Positions 33,700-46,300 of a stretch of 64,000 nt of DNA are shown here, in pieces. The DNA is from Aristolochia californica (lineage: Eukaryota > Streptophyta > Magnoliopsida > Piperales > Aristolochiaceae). The notes beneath the pieces were generated by a model, which made no database searches, was not told the DNA's origin, and worked only from the letters and a program-made list of their open reading frames with translations. Each line of letters begins with the position of its first letter. Positions within the stretch are counted from its first letter, which is position 1. The position numbers and the translations under genes are program-made. The stretch covers positions 27,124,922 through 27,188,921 of the forward strand of contig JARWKL010000013.1 of NCBI GenBank assembly GCA_029961685.1, in the 5' to 3' direction.

Positions 33700-36365
33700 A
33701 GTGGGTACGTTTGCCTTATCCTCACAATGCAAAAAGGTCGTCTAATTTGTTAGATTTAATTCATTGCAATATATGGGGTTCTTCACTAGTACCATCAAAT
33801 TTGGGTTTTATTTATTGATGATTATTCTCGCTTTACTTGGCTTTATCCATTGAAATTTAAGTTTGATTTTTATGATACATTTTTTAAATTTCAAAAATTT
33901 GTTGAAAACCAACATTTTGCTCGTATAAAAAATTTTCAAAGCGATAGTGGTGCAGAATTTACTAGCACTTGTTTTAAACACCATCTCCGCTCTTTGGGAA
34001 TTCATCATCAATTATCCTGTTCCTACACTCCTACCCAAAATGGCCGCGCAGAACGAAAACACCGTCATTTGACTGAAACTTGTTTGCCCTACTCTTCCAT
34101 TCCCACATTTCTCCTCGCTATTGGGTTGACGCTTTTAGCACTGCTGCCTACATCATCAACCGATTGCCCACACCGATTCTCGGAGGTAAGTCCCCCTTCG
34201 AAATTATTTATGGTATTTCTCCAAACTATGAAAATTTTCATCCCTTTAGTTGTCGTGTCTACCCATGTTTACGTGATTATATGCCCAAAAAATTCTCGCC
34301 GCGTAGTATTCCTTGCATCTTTATGGGCTATAACTCATCGTATAAAGGGTTTCGTTGTCTTAATCCTGTCACCTCTAGACTCTATATCACTCGTCATGCT
34401 CAATTTGATGAGACTTATTTCCCATCCCTAGCCTCTTCCTAGGCTCAACCTTTATCCTCTCTCCATTTCTCTAACTTTTTGGAACCCAGTTTCTCTTCTA
34501 CTGTCATGCCCCCATCCCTTCCGGTGCCCCATTACTGGCATATCACTCAATTTGACTCTCGTCCCTGTGTTATTTGCACTGATCCCATGGATGAGTCTTT
34601 GCAGACCCCTCATTCTCTTACAGGACCTACTCTGCCACACGCTAATTCCACTGCTCCTGTTGCTGCTATTCCAGTGGGTTCTCATCCTATGGTCACACGT
34701 GCCAAAGCTGGTATTTTCAAACCCCGTCACTTGGCTGATCTGGTGTATTCTGGCTCATCTAGTCTACTTTATGCTCTTTTAACGTCCACTGAGTCTAAAG
34801 GGTTCAAATCTGCTGCCAAGAATCCTGCCTGACTTGCCGCTATGGATGAAGATATTCAAGCTCTTAAAAATAATAGTACCTGGATTTTGGTACATCGACC
34901 GTCTCATACCAATATTGTGGGTTCTAAATGGGTATTTCAGACCAAATATTTGCCTGATGGTTCTATTGAGCGGTTCAAAACTCGTCTCGTCGCAAAGGGG
35001 TTTACACAAGTACCAGGTCTCGACTACACCGACACCTTCAGTCCTGTCATCAAAGCTACCACTATTTGGGTTGTGCTTTCTATTGTTGTTATTAATCGCT
35101 GGTCTCTCCGTCAATTGGATGTCAAGAATGTTTTCTTCAATGGTCATCTCAATGAATGTGTCTATATGGAACAACCACCTGGGTATATTGATCATCGCTT
35201 TCTTGACCATGTTTGCAAGCTTCAAAAAGCTCTCTATGGTCTCAAGCAAGCCCCGCGAGCTTGGTTCCAACAGTTCAACTCTTTCCTTACACATCTTGGC
35301 TTCTACTGCAGTCGGCCTGATCCCTTGCTCTTTGTCTTTCATCGGCACTTTGAAAATCCTTTATTTGCTCTTATATGTCGATGATATTATTATTACGGGC
35401 AACAACCCCTCTTTGGTTGATAGCTTTGCCAGCAAGCTCCATTCTGAGTTGGCTACAAAGGACTTGGGTTCTCTCAGCTACTTCTTTAGTCATGAAGCCA
35501 CACCCACCGCTGATGGGCTATTTCTTGGTCAGCTGAAATATGCGCGCGACATCCTTGCCCGGGCTCAATTACTTGACAACAAGCCTATGCACACTCCTAT
35601 GGTGGTTTCTCAGCATCTATCATCTGTTGGTTAGTTATTTTCAGATCCTACTCTTTACCGATCTCTTGTTGGTGCTCTTAGTATTTGACAATCACGCGTC
35701 CCGACATTGCTTATGCTGTCAATTCGGAAAAGTCAATTTCTACACTCTCCCACTGCTGACCACTTCCTTGCTGTTAAGTGTATTCTTCAGTATGTCAAGG
35801 CACTCTCCATTATGGTCTATCCTTTCGCCTGTCTGCTTCTCCTAGCTCTTTAGTTGCTTATTCTAATACTGACTGGGCCGACTGTCCTGACACTCGCCAC
35901 TCCACCTCGGGTTACTCTATTTACCTTGGTGACAACTTAGTCTCCTGGAGTGCCAAGAAGCAACCTACAATTGCTCGTTCCAGCTCTGAGTCTGAATATT
36001 GTGTTCTTGCTCTCACGGCCGCCGAACTTCTCTGGCTCACCTATCTTCTTCGATATCTCAAAGTTTCCATTCCCAAGCGGCCACTTCTCTTATGCGATAA
36101 CAAAAACACTATTTTCTTGAGCTCCAACCCTGTTGTTCATAAGCGGGCCAAACATGTTGAGCTAGACATTCACTTTCTGCGTGAACTTGTTGTTGTTGGA
36201 AAAATTCATACTCAATATGTGCCCTCTCACTTACAGGTTGCAGATATCTTCACCAAAAGCATCTCTCGACCTCTATTTCAGTTTTTTCGGTTCAAGTTAC
36301 ACGTCTGTCCTAATCCGACGCTTAGCTTGCGGGGGGCTGTTACAGATAGTGCCTTAAGAGATTGA
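33700..36365 (+). pseudogene. Copia polyprotein, degenerate (integrase, RT, RNase H)
   Basis: Frames switch several times. Integrase begins near LDLIHCNIWG, with Asn where the first catalytic Asp is expected. The second Asp (QSDSGAEF) and the Glu (NGRAERKH) remain. The RT start region NNSTWILV, TRLVAKGFTQVPGLDYTDTF and LDVKNVFFNGHL is open at 34842-35384, then shifts frame, and YVDDIIITGN follows near 35380. A stop follows HLSSVG at ~35632. RNase H (35778-36365) is open, with AYSNTDWAD (Asp to Asn), SESEY and LLCDNKNT. Dead copy. Confidence 0.9.
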
Positions 36366-36557
36366 TCCTCAATCAATTAAGGATCATAAAATTGATTCTC
36401 AATCAATTAAGGATCATTGCCTGTTTAGGGCCTTCCATTACAGGAGCTAATTAAGCTCAATCATTCTTTGTCTGTACAAATCAAATATCTTGTAATCAAT
36501 TGTAAATCCCTGTAATTGGGATATCGTTCCACTAAATTAATGAAAGTATGACACACC
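36338..36557 (+). repeat. 3' LTR, probably truncated
   Basis: GCGGGGGGC then TGTTACAG at 36338 is a good polypurine/LTR boundary. A mirrored CTGTAACA end is not found downstream. The last LTR-like motif is near 36557 (TGACACA). CAATCAATTAAGGATCAT is directly repeated at the LTR start. Confidence 0.6.
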
Positions 36558-36560
36558 ATT

Positions 36561-36965
36561 AATGTGGTGAATTTTAAAATTATTATCATGGAGAAGATGC
36601 GAGTATTGCAAAGAGTGCTATTGCAAGACATCGGAAGTCCGTTCCGGAGGCTGAGGGATGGTCGTCTACGATGCTTGGAGGCTCCGTGGGAGCTAAGCAA
36701 AGGAGGAGGATGTTGATCCCTTATCAGGAACAAAGGAACAAAGAAAATGAACGTCGGAGAGGTGAACGAAACGCTCTGCTACTGAGGGCTGACCAGTGAG
36801 ATTACTGTATTCTATATGCAGACGTCAATGGCTGAACAACGCATAAGAAGGAAAACTGCAAGAATGTCATAACTATTGTTCACTGCAGAAAAGAAAACAC
36901 ATCACAGTTCACAAGATTGACATTAAAATAATCCATAGCCATAGATGCATTCGAACTGTCTTTCA
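36561..36965. other. 3' flank of the CYP89A gene
   Basis: No gene seen. It probably contains the P450 3' UTR on the minus strand. Confidence 0.4.
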
Positions 36966-38522
36966 CTAGTAACTCTGTGTGCTCTTCCTCTGATGGAGTT
37001 CGACGTCCAGAGGATTCTTCATGACCGTTGTGAATTCCGGTTTCTCCGACAGGTCTACCTCTTTCCCGTCTTTGGCTTTCCATTCGAATTCCTTCACCAA
37101 ATTCACTACAAAGAACTCTAGATGCAGCATTGCCAGGCCTAGCCCAGGACAGATCCTCCGCCCAGCGCCGAATGGCATCATCTTGATTTCCCGAGTACCT
37201 GTTATATCAATTTCGTTCTCTAGAAATCTCTCCGGCTTAAATTCCGTCGGGTCCTTCCAGACTTTCTCGTCCATCGCCATCTCGGCCACTGGGAAATTGA
37301 CCAACGTTTCCTTGGGGATGATATACCCATTAATCTCCACCTCTTCCATGACTGCGTGAGGTAGCACGAAATGCCCCGGTGGGTGGCGCCGCAGGGCTTC
37401 CATCACCACAGCCTTCAAATATTTCATCTTCTGCAATTCCTCTTCTTTAATGAAATCTGTATAACTTTCTTCTCCTCCTTGGGATCTCCTCTCTTTGACG
37501 ACTCTTTCGATTTCCTCCACTAAATTTTCTTGTATTCGAGGATATTTGACTAAATTGGCCATTATCCACTCCAAGGCGGTTGATGTGGTGTCTGTCCCCG
37601 CAGTCAGAAATTCCGAACAGAGACTGATTATCTCTTCTTCAGTGAGCCTTCTTCCTCCGTCGTCTGGAAGCTCTAAGGAGAGAAGCGAGTCGACGTAGGA
37701 AAACGTGAAGTTGTTTTTCCCGTCCTGTTCTTGTCTTCCTTTCATCTGAGTTTCCTTCCTCGATCTAATTAGAGGCAGAAGAACTTCTGCCAGTCTGTTT
37801 TGAAGCTCCAGAAGATCGTTCCACCGCTTACGGAAAACCCATCTACCGACCCGGGGGAAAAAAGCGAATACATTGAATCTTCTGATATTCAAAATTAAAT
37901 CTCTCTGTGCCTTTTCAATCTCTTTAACCACCTCTTCGTCCAGCTTCTGCCCGAAACACATAAACACAAGCAAGCAGAACATGGCGAACTGGAACGATTT
38001 CACGACGTGAAGGCTTCCTGCCGTTTGGGACTCAGATTTCAGGCTTCGTAACAGAAGCTCCAAAACCCAGACGCGGGCCTGGCCGTAGGACTTGATACGC
38101 AAAGGGTGGAGGATCTCAGACGTAAGGTTACGGCGGAGGAGACGCCAGAGAGGTCCATAGCAAGCGGAGTTAATGTTGTGCTGGTTAGCGCTGATAACGC
38201 GTCCGGTTTGAGTCGCCGGCGGCCGATCGGCGAAGATAGCGCCTTTACTGATGAGGGCCTCGTGGGCGAGGGCGTGATCGGAGATGAAGACGGCCGCACT
38301 GGATCCAATCCGGAGGGTGATGATGGGGCCGTAGTGGCTAAAGAGCTCCCTAAGGATTGCCTCCAAGTCGTTAATTGACCTCGTTAACCAGTGAAGATTG
38401 CCAATAATGGGAAGAGCAGCCGGACCCGGGGGGAGCTTACTTTTCTTCCACCGGCTCGGCAGAAAGAAAGCGAGGCAGACAGCAATGAGGCAAGAGAGCA
38501 AAAGGATTGAGTAGACCTCCAT
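36966..38522 (-). CDS. Cytochrome P450, CYP89A type, intronless, 518 aa
   Basis: Haem-thiolate monooxygenase of the ER membrane. CYP89A enzymes include CYP89A9, which oxidises chlorophyll catabolites. The substrate of this one cannot be read from sequence. N-terminal anchor MEVYSILLLSCLIAVCLAFF, proline hinge KLPPGPAALP, I-helix AGTDTTS, K-helix ExxR in EALRRHPP, PERF in FKPERFL and haem loop PFGAGRRICPG with the Cys ligand are all present in order. No stop or intron, at the usual family length. ATG at 38522 is the first in frame; upstream in-frame codons are TTG only. A broken copy of the 3' half lies at 25161-25613. Open frames on the opposite strand are shadows. No intron, as is usual for CYP89A. 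Confidence 0.95.
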   Translation of the reverse strand: MEVYSILLLSCLIAVCLAFFLPSRWKKSKLPPGPAALPIIGNLHWLTRSINDLEAILRELFSHYGPIITLRIGSSAAVFISDHALAHEALISKGAIFADRPPATQTGRVISANQHNINSACYGPLWRLLRRNLTSEILHPLRIKSYGQARVWVLELLLRSLKSESQTAGSLHVVKSFQFAMFCLLVFMCFGQKLDEEVVKEIEKAQRDLILNIRRFNVFAFFPRVGRWVFRKRWNDLLELQNRLAEVLLPLIRSRKETQMKGRQEQDGKNNFTFSYVDSLLSLELPDDGGRRLTEEEIISLCSEFLTAGTDTTSTALEWIMANLVKYPRIQENLVEEIERVVKERRSQGGEESYTDFIKEEELQKMKYLKAVVMEALRRHPPGHFVLPHAVMEEVEINGYIIPKETLVNFPVAEMAMDEKVWKDPTEFKPERFLENEIDITGTREIKMMPFGAGRRICPGLGLAMLHLEFFVVNLVKEFEWKAKDGKEVDLSEKPEFTTVMKNPLDVELHQRKSTQSY

Positions 38523-40971
38523 GAATTGCAGGAAGAGCAAAAGGATTGACTTTCATCAAAAGGATGGAATCTTATCCTCTTCTCTGCTTTTTTTAGGTCT
38601 TCCTAACGTGACGAAATTAATATTATAAAACTATTGAAAGTGCGGTGGAAAGTGGAGAGATTTAACTTTTATAATTTTTTATTATTAAAAATCAAAGTTA
38701 TTACAAATTTTCTTCTTTGACCGACTCTTCATTTCTTTAGTAATTTGTACCTAATTCTTACGTTATTTTTTTAAATGGTATTAAATAAGTAAGAGTTATT
38801 TTTTATTTATTTATTAAAAAAATTTATAATTTTTTATTTTAGATATAAGGTAATAAAAAATGTATTTGATTTTTTAATTTTTTTAAAATTTATTCAAAAT
38901 TTTATCATGTAATGACATAACATATGACATGTCAATAATAATGACGTGGCAACCTCTGTGTTCATCTACAATATCACTCTGTAAACAGTCAAAGATTACG
39001 TGTCGCCTTTGACTGTCCACATATAAAGTGGACCGATCAAAGTTCGGTAGTTTTACAAATGAGTTGAGATCTTCGTTATTTTCATAAATAAATTGTTTCA
39101 AACTAGTATTTTGGTAAAATTTCCTATTAAATACACAACTAATATTTTAAAACGAAAATATACATATTACATACATAATAAAACACCATATTTTATAATA
39201 ACTTTAATAATTATAATAATCTTTTAAATACTAAAGAATAATTTGCTAAAATAAAGATAATAAAGAAAACTATTACTTCAAAATATTACTTGGATGTCCC
39301 CTTGTTTTAGTGTTGCTCTACATTAACCCAGAATAGACAAGGAGCAAATAGATTGAAACTCTCAAAATTCAGCAATATTTTTTTTTTAAAGCTAAGTGGA
39401 GTCTAAAATGAAGAACTCTGGCTGTCTGAAAGTGGAAACCCTAACTCTCCAGAAAATTTTCTCAAACTCATGGTATCAGCTTCATGGCACTCAAAAGGAA
39501 ATTTCCCACCCCAGCCTCCATGCCATTAGGAAAGCGAATCTTGCTTTTGCAGTGATGTAGCTTTCCTTAGCTTAAAAAAAAGATGGTTTTCTTTCCTTTC
39601 ATTTGGCTACAGGTAGCTTTTTTTTTTTTGGCTCCAATAACAATAATCTAATGAAAAAACTCGAGTTTGAAGCATGGGATAGATTTTTGGCTGGGCAAGT
39701 TGATTAAAGAAACTTCTAATCCAAAGAACCAACCCTTGTGAAACTCCTAACTAGAAAATGCTCACCAGGATGAAACTGTTATCCCTAATGCTAGGTCTCT
39801 TATTTGAATAGGAAAAAATTGAATGAAATTCAACTGGGTTGTTCTGAGTCTCCAAAAAACGGATTATGAAAAGTGAAATACTGAAAGCTTCAGATTTTCC
39901 ATCTATCAATACAAATTTGACCAAATTCAAATTGAAACAGGGAACTCTGCCAACCAAACTAATAATGGGATTGAGATGGAGTCCCCACAAAAGAGGAGAC
40001 ATCCAAGTTGCTGCAGTATCCATCTACTTCATTACTGTATTTAAAGGATGCTGAAGCCACATTAATGGAGACACTCTGCCAGCTTGAAGGATGATGACAA
40101 CCAAATAACAGTCAAAAAATTGCTTTCATGAGGCATTTGTTCTCATTTAACTTTGAAACTTCCCAGTTCCTCCTGCAGAAGTATTGCTCATGAAATTCTC
40201 CAGAACCATAATGAGACTATGTTTGTCAGCTGATTATTAAAAGAAATATAAGAATTGGTGATCTATAACTTCTCCAAATTACTGAAACTGTTTAGTTAAA
40301 GGTGCTGAAATGGAGAGGAAACACATCTAAACCTAAGCAGAAGTACCACAGGAACTCTTGAATGCTAAATTGAATGAAGTTCTTAACTGGGGAACCGTGA
40401 AAATGCTATTTAAGAGACAATCACTAACTAGCTTGCTTCTTGTTACCTAACTGCAGGTTTCAGCTAATGGAGACCAAAACAGCCTTTAGATGATCATCTA
40501 AAATGGTCGAGTGATACTTCAGATGATCACCAAACGAAGAGAAAGATTTCCTTTAGATCTTCAAAAAACTTGGAAATGAAAAGAATGATATACAGATTAC
40601 AGAGTGAAGGTTTACTGAAGTAGAAGGAATACAAATCTTACAAGAGAGCATCTTGCGACTTTCTCTAATGAAAACTGTCTAAAATTTCAAATCATTGAAA
40701 AAATTATATGTTCACATATTCAAAGAAAATGAAAAGAAGGGATTCTGGCCAAACAGGGAAAATTCTTACCTTCTTCTCCCTCTCCAAAATTCCCCAAAAA
40801 ATTCCCAAATCCAATTTCATTCTGCAACAGAAAACCCAATTGGTTCGTTCCTCTTCAATCATGCTATCTTTAAAAAGGGAAACGAAATGAAAGCAATAAA
40901 TAACATATTCAGTAAAAAAAGAAAAAGAAAAAGAAAAAAGAAAAAGTGGAGAAACCTTTGGAGCCCAATTG
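38523..40971. other. Intergenic, no recognisable gene
   Basis: AT-rich from 38600 to 39300. 39300-40650 is more balanced but has no frame or domain I can support on either strand. The A-rich tract at 40912-40947 may belong to the 3' UTR region of the minus-strand translocator gene. Confidence 0.4.
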
Positions 40972-42048
40972 CTAATGGTTTGCTCCTTTGGATCTCTTCT
41001 TTGCTTCGCTGTAAAGTACAACCCCCATTATAGTTACAGCAAATCCCGTCATCCCCATCACCGTCACCGGATTTCGGAAAATGAGCACCGATACCACCGC
41101 CGCCACGGCGGCCTTGGCGTTTCCAAGCACTTGAAGCGTCAGGGCGCTAGTATGCTTGGTCACCAAAAAATTCGTCAAATTTACCAAATACGCCACGGTC
41201 GCGTTCCCAAGCAGAAGAAATATCATCCACCCGTCCTCCCTAGCCTTCTCCAGCGTAATCCCGGCCACATTCCCTTCAATGTAGAGCGTCAGCGGCAGCA
41301 AAATCACAGCCGCCATGGGCGCCATATACATGAGCAGATTCATCGAATGTAGCCTTTCGGCTTCCGAGGTCAGCAATAACCCCTGCACGACCGACTTGAG
41401 CGCCCGGCCCGCCGTCGACCCCAGGCAAACGAGGAAGCCAAACAGGTGGAAGAGTGGCTCGCTGTTGCTGGCGAGGACGATCCCTAAGACGACAGGGAGC
41501 AAGGCGGAGTACACCTCCGCAGATTCCTTCTTACACGTAATGAGGAAAGCAAATATAGCAGTAAAGAAAGGAGTAGTGGCGCCGATGGCCTGATTGAACG
41601 AAACAGGGAGGTAGCGGAGAGAGGTATTTCCACAGACAACAGAGGAGCAAAAAATGGCGGAGAGAGCAGCGATCTTGAGAAGCTGGCGGCGGGAAAGGAT
41701 AGGCTGATAAGGAACGAGCTCAAGCCAGTAAATGGCAATGAAGCTGTAGAAAGCGCAGGATAGCATGTGTGTCATGGTGAGAAAGATCGGGTATCGATAG
41801 CCATAGAAGCTGAGCAAGTACTTGTTGAGAAGGAGGACGCCGATGTTGGAGACGTACCATGAGAGAATTATCAAGGCCGTGGTAACATTCTGCGACTGCG
41901 ACGGCGACGGGAAGAAAAAGAGGCCGCCAAAGTTGTTGTTCCGGTCGACGGCAGTGGGAGTGGCCGGAATGTCTATAAGCTGGTCAGTCTCCAGCCTGGG
42001 GTTACTTCCCCGGCGAGTCGTCCACGTCTGTGCGTGACTCTCCACCAT
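40972..42048 (-). CDS. Sugar phosphate/nucleotide-sugar translocator (At1g12500/UUAT3-like), 358 aa
   Basis: Multi-pass membrane transporter of the NST/TPT family. Members of this clade (UUAT group) move UDP-uronic acids into the Golgi for cell-wall polymers; assignment to that substrate is by family only. The start is [18 protein letters not shown] at 42048, which matches the family N-terminus. Upstream there is only TTG, then a stop. A cytosolic tail of ~60 residues precedes about ten hydrophobic segments. Diagnostic motifs are [71 protein letters not shown] and the C-terminal Lys/Arg tail EAKKRSKG. Single exon, no defect. GC-rich relative to its surroundings. Confidence 0.94.
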   Translation of the reverse strand: MVESHAQTWTTRRGSNPRLETDQLIDIPATPTAVDRNNNFGGLFFFPSPSQSQNVTTALIILSWYVSNIGVLLLNKYLLSFYGYRYPIFLTMTHMLSCAFYSFIAIYWLELVPYQPILSRRQLLKIAALSAIFCSSVVCGNTSLRYLPVSFNQAIGATTPFFTAIFAFLITCKKESAEVYSALLPVVLGIVLASNSEPLFHLFGFLVCLGSTAGRALKSVVQGLLLTSEAERLHSMNLLMYMAPMAAVILLPLTLYIEGNVAGITLEKAREDGWMIFLLLGNATVAYLVNLTNFLVTKHTSALTLQVLGNAKAAVAAVVSVLIFRNPVTVMGMTGFAVTIMGVVLYSEAKKRSKGANH

Positions 42049-43307
42049 GGCTGGCGGCCTGATTCGATCGTTCTCCGGCCTCAGGGAAGGAGACGGCTCG
42101 GATCTAAACGGGCGGAGGAGAAACGAGCAGGAGGATGATGGTGATGATGATGACGCCAATATTATGTATGTACGTTATGCATGTATGCAATGCATATAAA
42201 TAGATCTCATCAGTTTAGCTTCTATTTTATTTCTCGATCTGATCTGATCTAACGGTATCTCACCCGTTGGATCAGTAAATTGGATATGGATGGCCAGTTC
42301 ATGTCTTACCGTTCCGTTATATCATATTAATATAATATCGTGTGTCGGTGTATGATGCCTTTATTGATAGGGAGATTGTCGTAAATCTGTCTAAACAATA
42401 ACTGGATAATTTTACGTTTTTACTAATTTTTTCACATATCTTTATTATATGATTTTTACTATCATTAGGCATTATAAACACGTATTATTTTTAATTTTTA
42501 AATATTTTTATTTATTTATTTATTTTTAATATTTTCCTTTTTACCCATAAAGGTATTGGGTGGGGTTTTAGGGGTAATCCAACCTAAGCCGATAAAAAAA
42601 CCCCAGATTCGGGTTTTTAATTTCACCCTAGGGAGAGCAAGAAAAAAAACCTGCCAGGTTTTCAGTCAGGGACGAGTTTTACCAAACTATATCCAAACCT
42701 AACCTGAAGCCGACCCATATATGAGACAAATAAAATGAGGTTGAGATGGGTTCAAATTAAGAAAATGATACGGAGATTGGGTTTAATTAGGGGTGGCATC
42801 GAGCCGAGCTATAATATAACTTTGCAGACAATAAAGGAAACTATACTCTGCAGTTTCAGTTTATATAAGCAAATATAACTTTGATATTCTGATCATGAGA
42901 GAAAATACTGCCTACCGTAGGTTTAAACGAAGCCCTTATTATACTGTCAAGGGGAAGAGGCCGGTATGTAGGGTGTCTTGCTTTTTCGGGGGATGTCGGA
43001 CGACAGTCTCCTACTGCGGATGGATGTAGTCCCCCTTACGTTTTTCCGGTTGAGGCATCTTGCACTGTCAACTTACCCAAGACTGACGGTGTTCCTCTTT
43101 GACGTAAATTGCAAGAAGACCCAATTGCGAGACTACTACTCTTTTTCTGTTTCATACAGAAAAATAAAAAAAATATGATCACTCAACTGTACATTCAATA
43201 TAGAAAAATGGAGAAGACCGCTCTTGGCCTAGAGGCACAAGATGAATGCAGTTATGGAATTGAACGTAAAGAAGATGGTACCGAGGATAATTACTGAGAG
43301 CTTAAGT
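42049..43307. other. Intergenic; hAT terminal relic
   Basis: AT-rich. 42545-42760 holds degenerate GGGTTTTAGGGG/ACCCCAG text. 42900-43160 is unassigned and may include the 3' UTR of the Vms1-like gene on the minus strand. Confidence 0.35.
42788..42810 (+). mobile_element. Isolated hAT terminus
   Basis: TAGGGGTGGCATCGAGCCGA matches the inverted right end of the 30734-33439 hAT element, so the same family inserted here, but no other end or target duplication is visible. Remnant. Confidence 0.6.
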
Positions 43308-46300
43308 CTATCCGTCCTCGAGCATCTGTTTATGCACATACATGCATGAGGTGCTGCAATACTTGTAATTGTATCTGTGAAAAGGGACTTTCTCGTCTAG
43401 AGAAGTGGAGCAGCATGAACACAATGTATCATCTGTTTTGCTGCTTTTGGCTTCTGAGCTTGTTGCAGTGCTGGTTTTAGCTTCTGAACTAGTTGCTGCA
43501 AGTGCCACTATTCTTTTCTCGGCTGCAGCAGCTCTTTTTTCCCTCTCTTCAGTCTGTCTCTTCTTAAGCTCCTCCTGATTTGGAAAGTGGTGTGAGATAG
43601 TCACTTCAAATATTAAGAAAATTACCCACACAAAGATTATATGGTAGTTACCTCCTTCGATATGCTTGCTCCGCCAGTATATTGTGACCATTTGAGAAGA
43701 CCTGGAACTGATCTCTGAACCTGTGACATTGCAGGAGAATTTTGAGCAAGAGCCTCGGCCTCGGATTTAGCTTGAGCCTGCATGTTTAGAATTCAACAGT
43801 TCTATGTAAGTAGTCAACCAAGAAGAACAGTCGAGTAGAATTCAGTTTTAAAAGAAGATCCAAATGAATAATGAACCTGAGCCTTTTCTTTTGCCTTCCG
43901 TAATTTCTTTAACTCCTTTGCTTTTGCTTTCCTCTTGGCATCTTTCTCTATCTGAACAAACCAAGAAGCAGGATAAGATTATATGAGAGATTATTTTTTG
44001 CAATTAATTTTAATCCATTTTTTAATGAAAATAAGAATTATATTAAGCAAAGACTGCTGAGGAAGAGAAGAAGGAAAAACCAGCACTAACATTCAAGTAA
44101 TTTTGGTTAGGCTTGCCAACCTCATTAAGAAAAAAAAAATTCAGAACAAGGTAGCGGAATATATTGAAGCTGCAATTACAATAATAAGCAAGACAAGGAT
44201 GATGGTGGTAAAAACAAAAGCCATGATGTTAATCAGTATATATTGTACAAAGTGTAAGTAATGTAAAAGAACCTAGTTCATAGAGTCTAAGCTAAGCCTC
44301 ATGGAGGAGGAAGTTTCACAAGTAGCAAACTCATAGAATAAACTGGAATGAATAGGACATTTACAAGAGGTTTGCTAATTTAATTTAGTAAGTTTAATAT
44401 GGGCGTAATAGGGACATGGGTAGTTTAGTTTGAGTTTCATTCTAAGTATAATAAGTTTTTTTTTTATAAATTGAATGTGCAAGAGAGATAACCACTTGTT
44501 CTCTCTCTTTCCCTCTTTTCTCTCTCTCACGTTTTTCTTTCCTCTCCTTGTTTCACGAGTTCTCCTCTTTCTTGCATGCTCGTTCTCTAAGTTTTCACAT
44601 GGTATCAGATTACCAGTCCAAACATGATGAGGAGAAAAAAGATGGAGACAAAAAAGGGGTGAAGAAGAAGATAAGTTTTTCCAGTTCATCAAAGTTTCTC
44701 CTGTTAGATAATTAATCTGTACTCTAGTGTTTCCTTCTCTGTTTCTCTAGTTTTTCACCTCTTTTGTTGTCTTCCTCTTGCTGGGGGTTTCTGCTCTTCC
44801 TCTACCTTTTTTGGTTTGCAATTGTCTCTATCAGTGGATTAGTCCATGCAAGAAGACACTGGTTCAACCAAGTTTGTGTCAATCAGGACTCTTTTGCTGG
44901 TGTCGACAAAGTTGTTTCTTGTAGGGTGGAAAAGCAGCAACTTTCTAAAAGTTCCCTCTATTTTCAGGTCTCTTACACCATGATTGATACTTCCAGAGAA
45001 GAGTCTTCATTTTAAGCAGCAGTAAGAAAATTTTGTTCGTCTTCTTCAAAGTTGCCTGGTTTCTCTTGGACAACAATTAATTCCAGGTCTTTAGGCTCTC
45101 CTATTTCTTCTCCTTAGAAGTATATAGCTTGTCAAGCTGCTGACTTCACAGACTTACCTTTTCTAATAGGGTTCTACTTCATGGATGATTCCTAGAAGGA
45201 GACCGCTTTGAACTTGTAATTCCACAGTTGCCTCCTGGTTTTCCTCCCTTGTTTTCTGAACTTAACATGCTTTTTCTGCTATTACAATCTGAAATATGAG
45301 GTGGTAGTTTAGTTTAGAGTTTGGATGTCAACTAGACCAAATCCTACCTACATATCTTCCCTTGCCAGAAAATCTCCACTATGTTTGCATTCAAAAATCT
45401 GTTTTGGAAGCTTTCTTATTGCAGGTCTCCTATCTCAAGTTTGTCAATGTCTGTCTAGATTTGCCTATCTAAGAATCCTTAACTGAGTTAGAGTCTAAGC
45501 AGAAGTCCCATTGGCATCCAGGTTTTGCTTTCTCATAATCTGGTCATACGCTTTACCTGGATGTTTTAGGCAACTTTTTTTTTTTTTCTCTCTTTTGGCT
45601 GGAATGTTTTATAGAGTCTTTAACTTTGGAGTTCTTTTAGACGAATGCTATGAGAGGAGCAGCACTAAGAGCCTTTTTACCTTTGTACTTGTTGTCTATT
45701 GGTAGCTGCTGAATTATTATTATTTTTGAAATGTTGATAATTTTATTTCAAAGAGAAAGAGGATACATAAACGGAGGCCTCCCCTAACAACAAGAGATTG
45801 AAGAGGAGGAGTGGGGGGGCAATTTAGCACACAAATTAGCAGCCAAATTAGCTGATCTAAGTACATCCAAAAATCAAGAAAAATTAGCCAATGACGCCAA
45901 GGGGGGAAAGATGAGGTGGAGCACCATCTGATGATGACTTTGGAGTTTCCCTCCACGATAAGAGGACTTTCGATGCGATCATGAAATAGATGCAAGTCGT
46001 AAAGGAGTCCAGAGAGCTCAATAGTGTTCAAGTCAACAATGCTGAGAGGACTAGAGCAAGAGATAAGGGTAGTGCCTACCGGATATAAAATCACCTCGCC
46101 AAAACTAGCTAAACCCAGGTTCCCGAAGGCGCTACCATCAAAATTAAGCTTATAATAACCGGTGGGAAGAGGCATCCAAACAGCAACCCGGCGGGGAGCA
46201 GAGGGGACAGACATCTGAATAATAATCTTCCAGTTGGTGCAGGTAGGGGGGCACAAGAGAGGCAGGTGAATTCTTTCCAAATGTGAATCCAGGTAGAGAT

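Larger units (their letters stand above)
33700..36560 (+). mobile_element. Second Ty1/Copia element, 3' part only
   Basis: Integrase, reverse transcriptase and RNase H regions followed by a G-rich polypurine tract and the start of a 3' LTR. Its orientation is opposite to the gag relic left of the hAT insertion, so the two belong to different elements or to a rearranged one. The 5' part is missing. Confidence 0.85.

Noticed and set aside
29490..36560. A single full-length Copia element interrupted by hAT
   Set aside because: Gag and pol have opposite orientation and no 5' LTR is present on either side.
37021..38378. Several plus-strand open frames across the P450 locus
   Set aside because: They are antisense shadows of an intact P450 with all family motifs, and carry no domains.
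38523..38540. Extended P450 N-terminus starting six codons upstream
   Set aside because: The upstream initiator would be TTG. The ATG at 38522 starts a normal membrane anchor.
42049..42159. 37-residue N-terminal extension of the translocator
   Set aside because: It begins with TTG and has an in-frame stop shortly upstream. The family start MVE lies at 42048.
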